This document shows positions 12,181-13,096 of a stretch of DNA of 13,096 nucleotides, piece after piece (position 1 is the first letter of the stretch; the number at the start of each line of letters is the position of its first letter). The stretch comes from an uncultured Leptospiraceae bacterium (GTDB lineage: Bacteria; Spirochaetota; Leptospiria; Leptospirales; Leptospiraceae). Under the pieces are notes generated by a model. The model was not told the DNA's origin. It made no database searches and saw nothing but the letters and a program-made list of their open reading frames with translations. A program made the position numbers and the translations under genes. The stretch is from contig CALDSP010000053.1 in NCBI GenBank assembly GCA_937924465.1, positions 1 through 13,096 of the forward strand. Reading direction: 5' to 3'.

Positions 12181-13096
12181 ATAGCTTTCAATCGTCTAAT
12201 TCATTTTGTTTTTGTTATCTTTTTAAACCAATGCGCATCTCAAACAATAAAAGAGCCTATCCCCAGTGTGCAATATTGGGATCATTTTGCAGAGTTTATA
12301 GCTGGAGTAGATCTTAGTGCAGAAAACATATTTATTGATTTAGTAAATACTAAGGCATATCAAGATTATAAAAAAAACATAAATAAACATTGGAATAAAA
12401 TACAAAATAATTATCTCAATGTAATGAAGACATGGAAAGATAGAAATTTAAACAATTCTTTTCCTAACAATACAACCTTATATCTCCTTGCGGGTGGAGA
12501 TTTTCTAAATATGTATAGCTTAAATTCTGAGTCTTCTAGATTTATTATGATTGGATTACAAAAACCCGGATTCATTCATAATCCTTTGCAATTTTCAGAA
12601 ATACAATTAAAAAAAGCTCTCACAAGCGTGGAAAACGTTGTTCACGAATTAGCTTATTATAATTACTCAACAAGTAGACGTCTTCAACAAGAATCCAATA
12701 ATCCTTATTTTGTTGGTATTGCTCCTACACTTTTATTTTTCATTAAACGATTCGGACATGTTGTTTATAATTTTGAAAGAGTGTATTTGGATGAAGATGG
12801 TAAAATTATTATTGATGATTCTCCTTTTGAAGTTTTTGATAAAAGAAAATATGCAGGTATAAAGATTAGTTTTGGAAATAAGGACAAAACACAAATCAAA
12901 GAAGTTTATTTTTTTCGAATTTGGTTAAATGCAAATTCCATTTCTCCCAATACAACAGAAGGAAAGTTTTTTTTATCTCAAGGTAGATTGAATTTAATGT
13001 TTAAATCAGCGGAATATATTTTTCATACTAAGGAATATGAACCATTTATCTTAGATTTATTACCCAAAGTAGATAGAGTAGTGCAAGATGAATCCG
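12178..13096 (+). CDS. Putative lipoprotein of an uncharacterised family (3' end outside window)
   Basis: The frame is open from TTG 12178 to the window edge: 306 codons with no stop. The N-terminus has Asn-Arg, a hydrophobic core (IHFVFVIFL) and Cys19 in the context L-N-Q-C. That suits a relaxed, spirochaete-type lipobox, so export and lipidation are likely. The body has LYLLAGGDFLNMYSL (101-115), FIMIGLQKPG (122-131), a GIAPTLLFFIKRFGHVV stretch (180-196), AGIKISF (226-232) and VDRVVQDES at the edge. These recall a family of uncharacterised exported proteins with the pattern FSGPDFLY ... YVLFGLEP ... QDDSG, remembered but not verified; FSGPDF reads LAGGDF here. No function is known. It diverges from the hydrolase gene across a 168-base gap in which no convincing promoter was found. 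Confidence 0.75.
   Translation, partial: MIAFNRLIHFVFVIFLNQCASQTIKEPIPSVQYWDHFAEFIAGVDLSAENIFIDLVNTKAYQDYKKNINKHWNKIQNNYLNVMKTWKDRNLNNSFPNNTTLYLLAGGDFLNMYSLNSESSRFIMIGLQKPGFIHNPLQFSEIQLKKALTSVENVVHELAYYNYSTSRRLQQESNNPYFVGIAPTLLFFIKRFGHVVYNFERVYLDEDGKIIIDDSPFEVFDKRKYAGIKISFGNKDKTQIKEVYFFRIWLNANSISPNTTEGKFFLSQGRLNLMFKSAEYIFHTKEYEPFILDLLPKVDRVVQDES

Noticed and set aside
1..13096. Mobile elements, tRNA or rRNA genes, CRISPR repeats
   Set aside because: No transposase or integrase motifs, no cloverleaf or rRNA-like stretch and no regularly spaced repeats were seen on reading the window.

Overview
The window is AT-rich (roughly one third G+C by eye) bacterial chromosome with tightly packed genes, many of them overlapping by a few bases. 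There is no RNA gene, insertion sequence, CRISPR array or integrase. A spirochaete of the Leptospira group is the best guess. This rests on low G+C, TTG start codons, a relaxed lipobox (L-N-Q-C) on the last gene, and the style of the secreted proteins; no single marker proves it.

Layout. Positions 1-138 may hold the 3' end of a plus-strand gene. From 4018 down to 133 (minus strand) runs a three-gene unit: an SsuD-like flavin-dependent monooxygenase, a YdhF-like aldo/keto reductase and an SGLT-like sodium/solute symporter, coupled by ATGA and TAATG overlaps. A 265-base divergent control region (4019-4283) separates it from a seven-gene plus-strand operon (4284-10001). That operon encodes a CarH/LitR-type MerR regulator with a cobalamin-binding sensor domain, a COG2907 flavoprotein, a DUF1365 protein, a cyclopropane-synthase-like methyltransferase, and three membrane proteins (DUF1475-like, DUF2062, DUF1295). 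A hairpin at 10023-10047 separates it from a converging minus-strand pair, an exported SGNH/GDSL hydrolase (12009-10750) and a membrane-anchored coiled-coil protein (10738-10058). From 12178 to the window end a plus-strand lipoprotein gene starts on TTG and runs off the edge.

How the genes may work together. The plus-strand operon looks like a light- and vitamin-B12-responsive membrane-lipid modification system. The regulator carries the W-x9-EH and DxHxxG signatures of adenosylcobalamin photoreceptors. The flavoprotein / DUF1365 / Cfa-like trio is the set linked elsewhere to furan or methyl-branched fatty acids that protect against singlet oxygen. The role of the three downstream membrane proteins is open. 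The divergent unit combines a sugar-type sodium symporter, a sulfonate-type FMNH2 monooxygenase and an aldehyde-reducing AKR. This resembles the core logic of the oxidative sulfoquinovose (sulfo-SMO) pathway, with a symporter in place of the ABC importer. Both pathway assignments are inferences. The domain calls beneath them are well supported.
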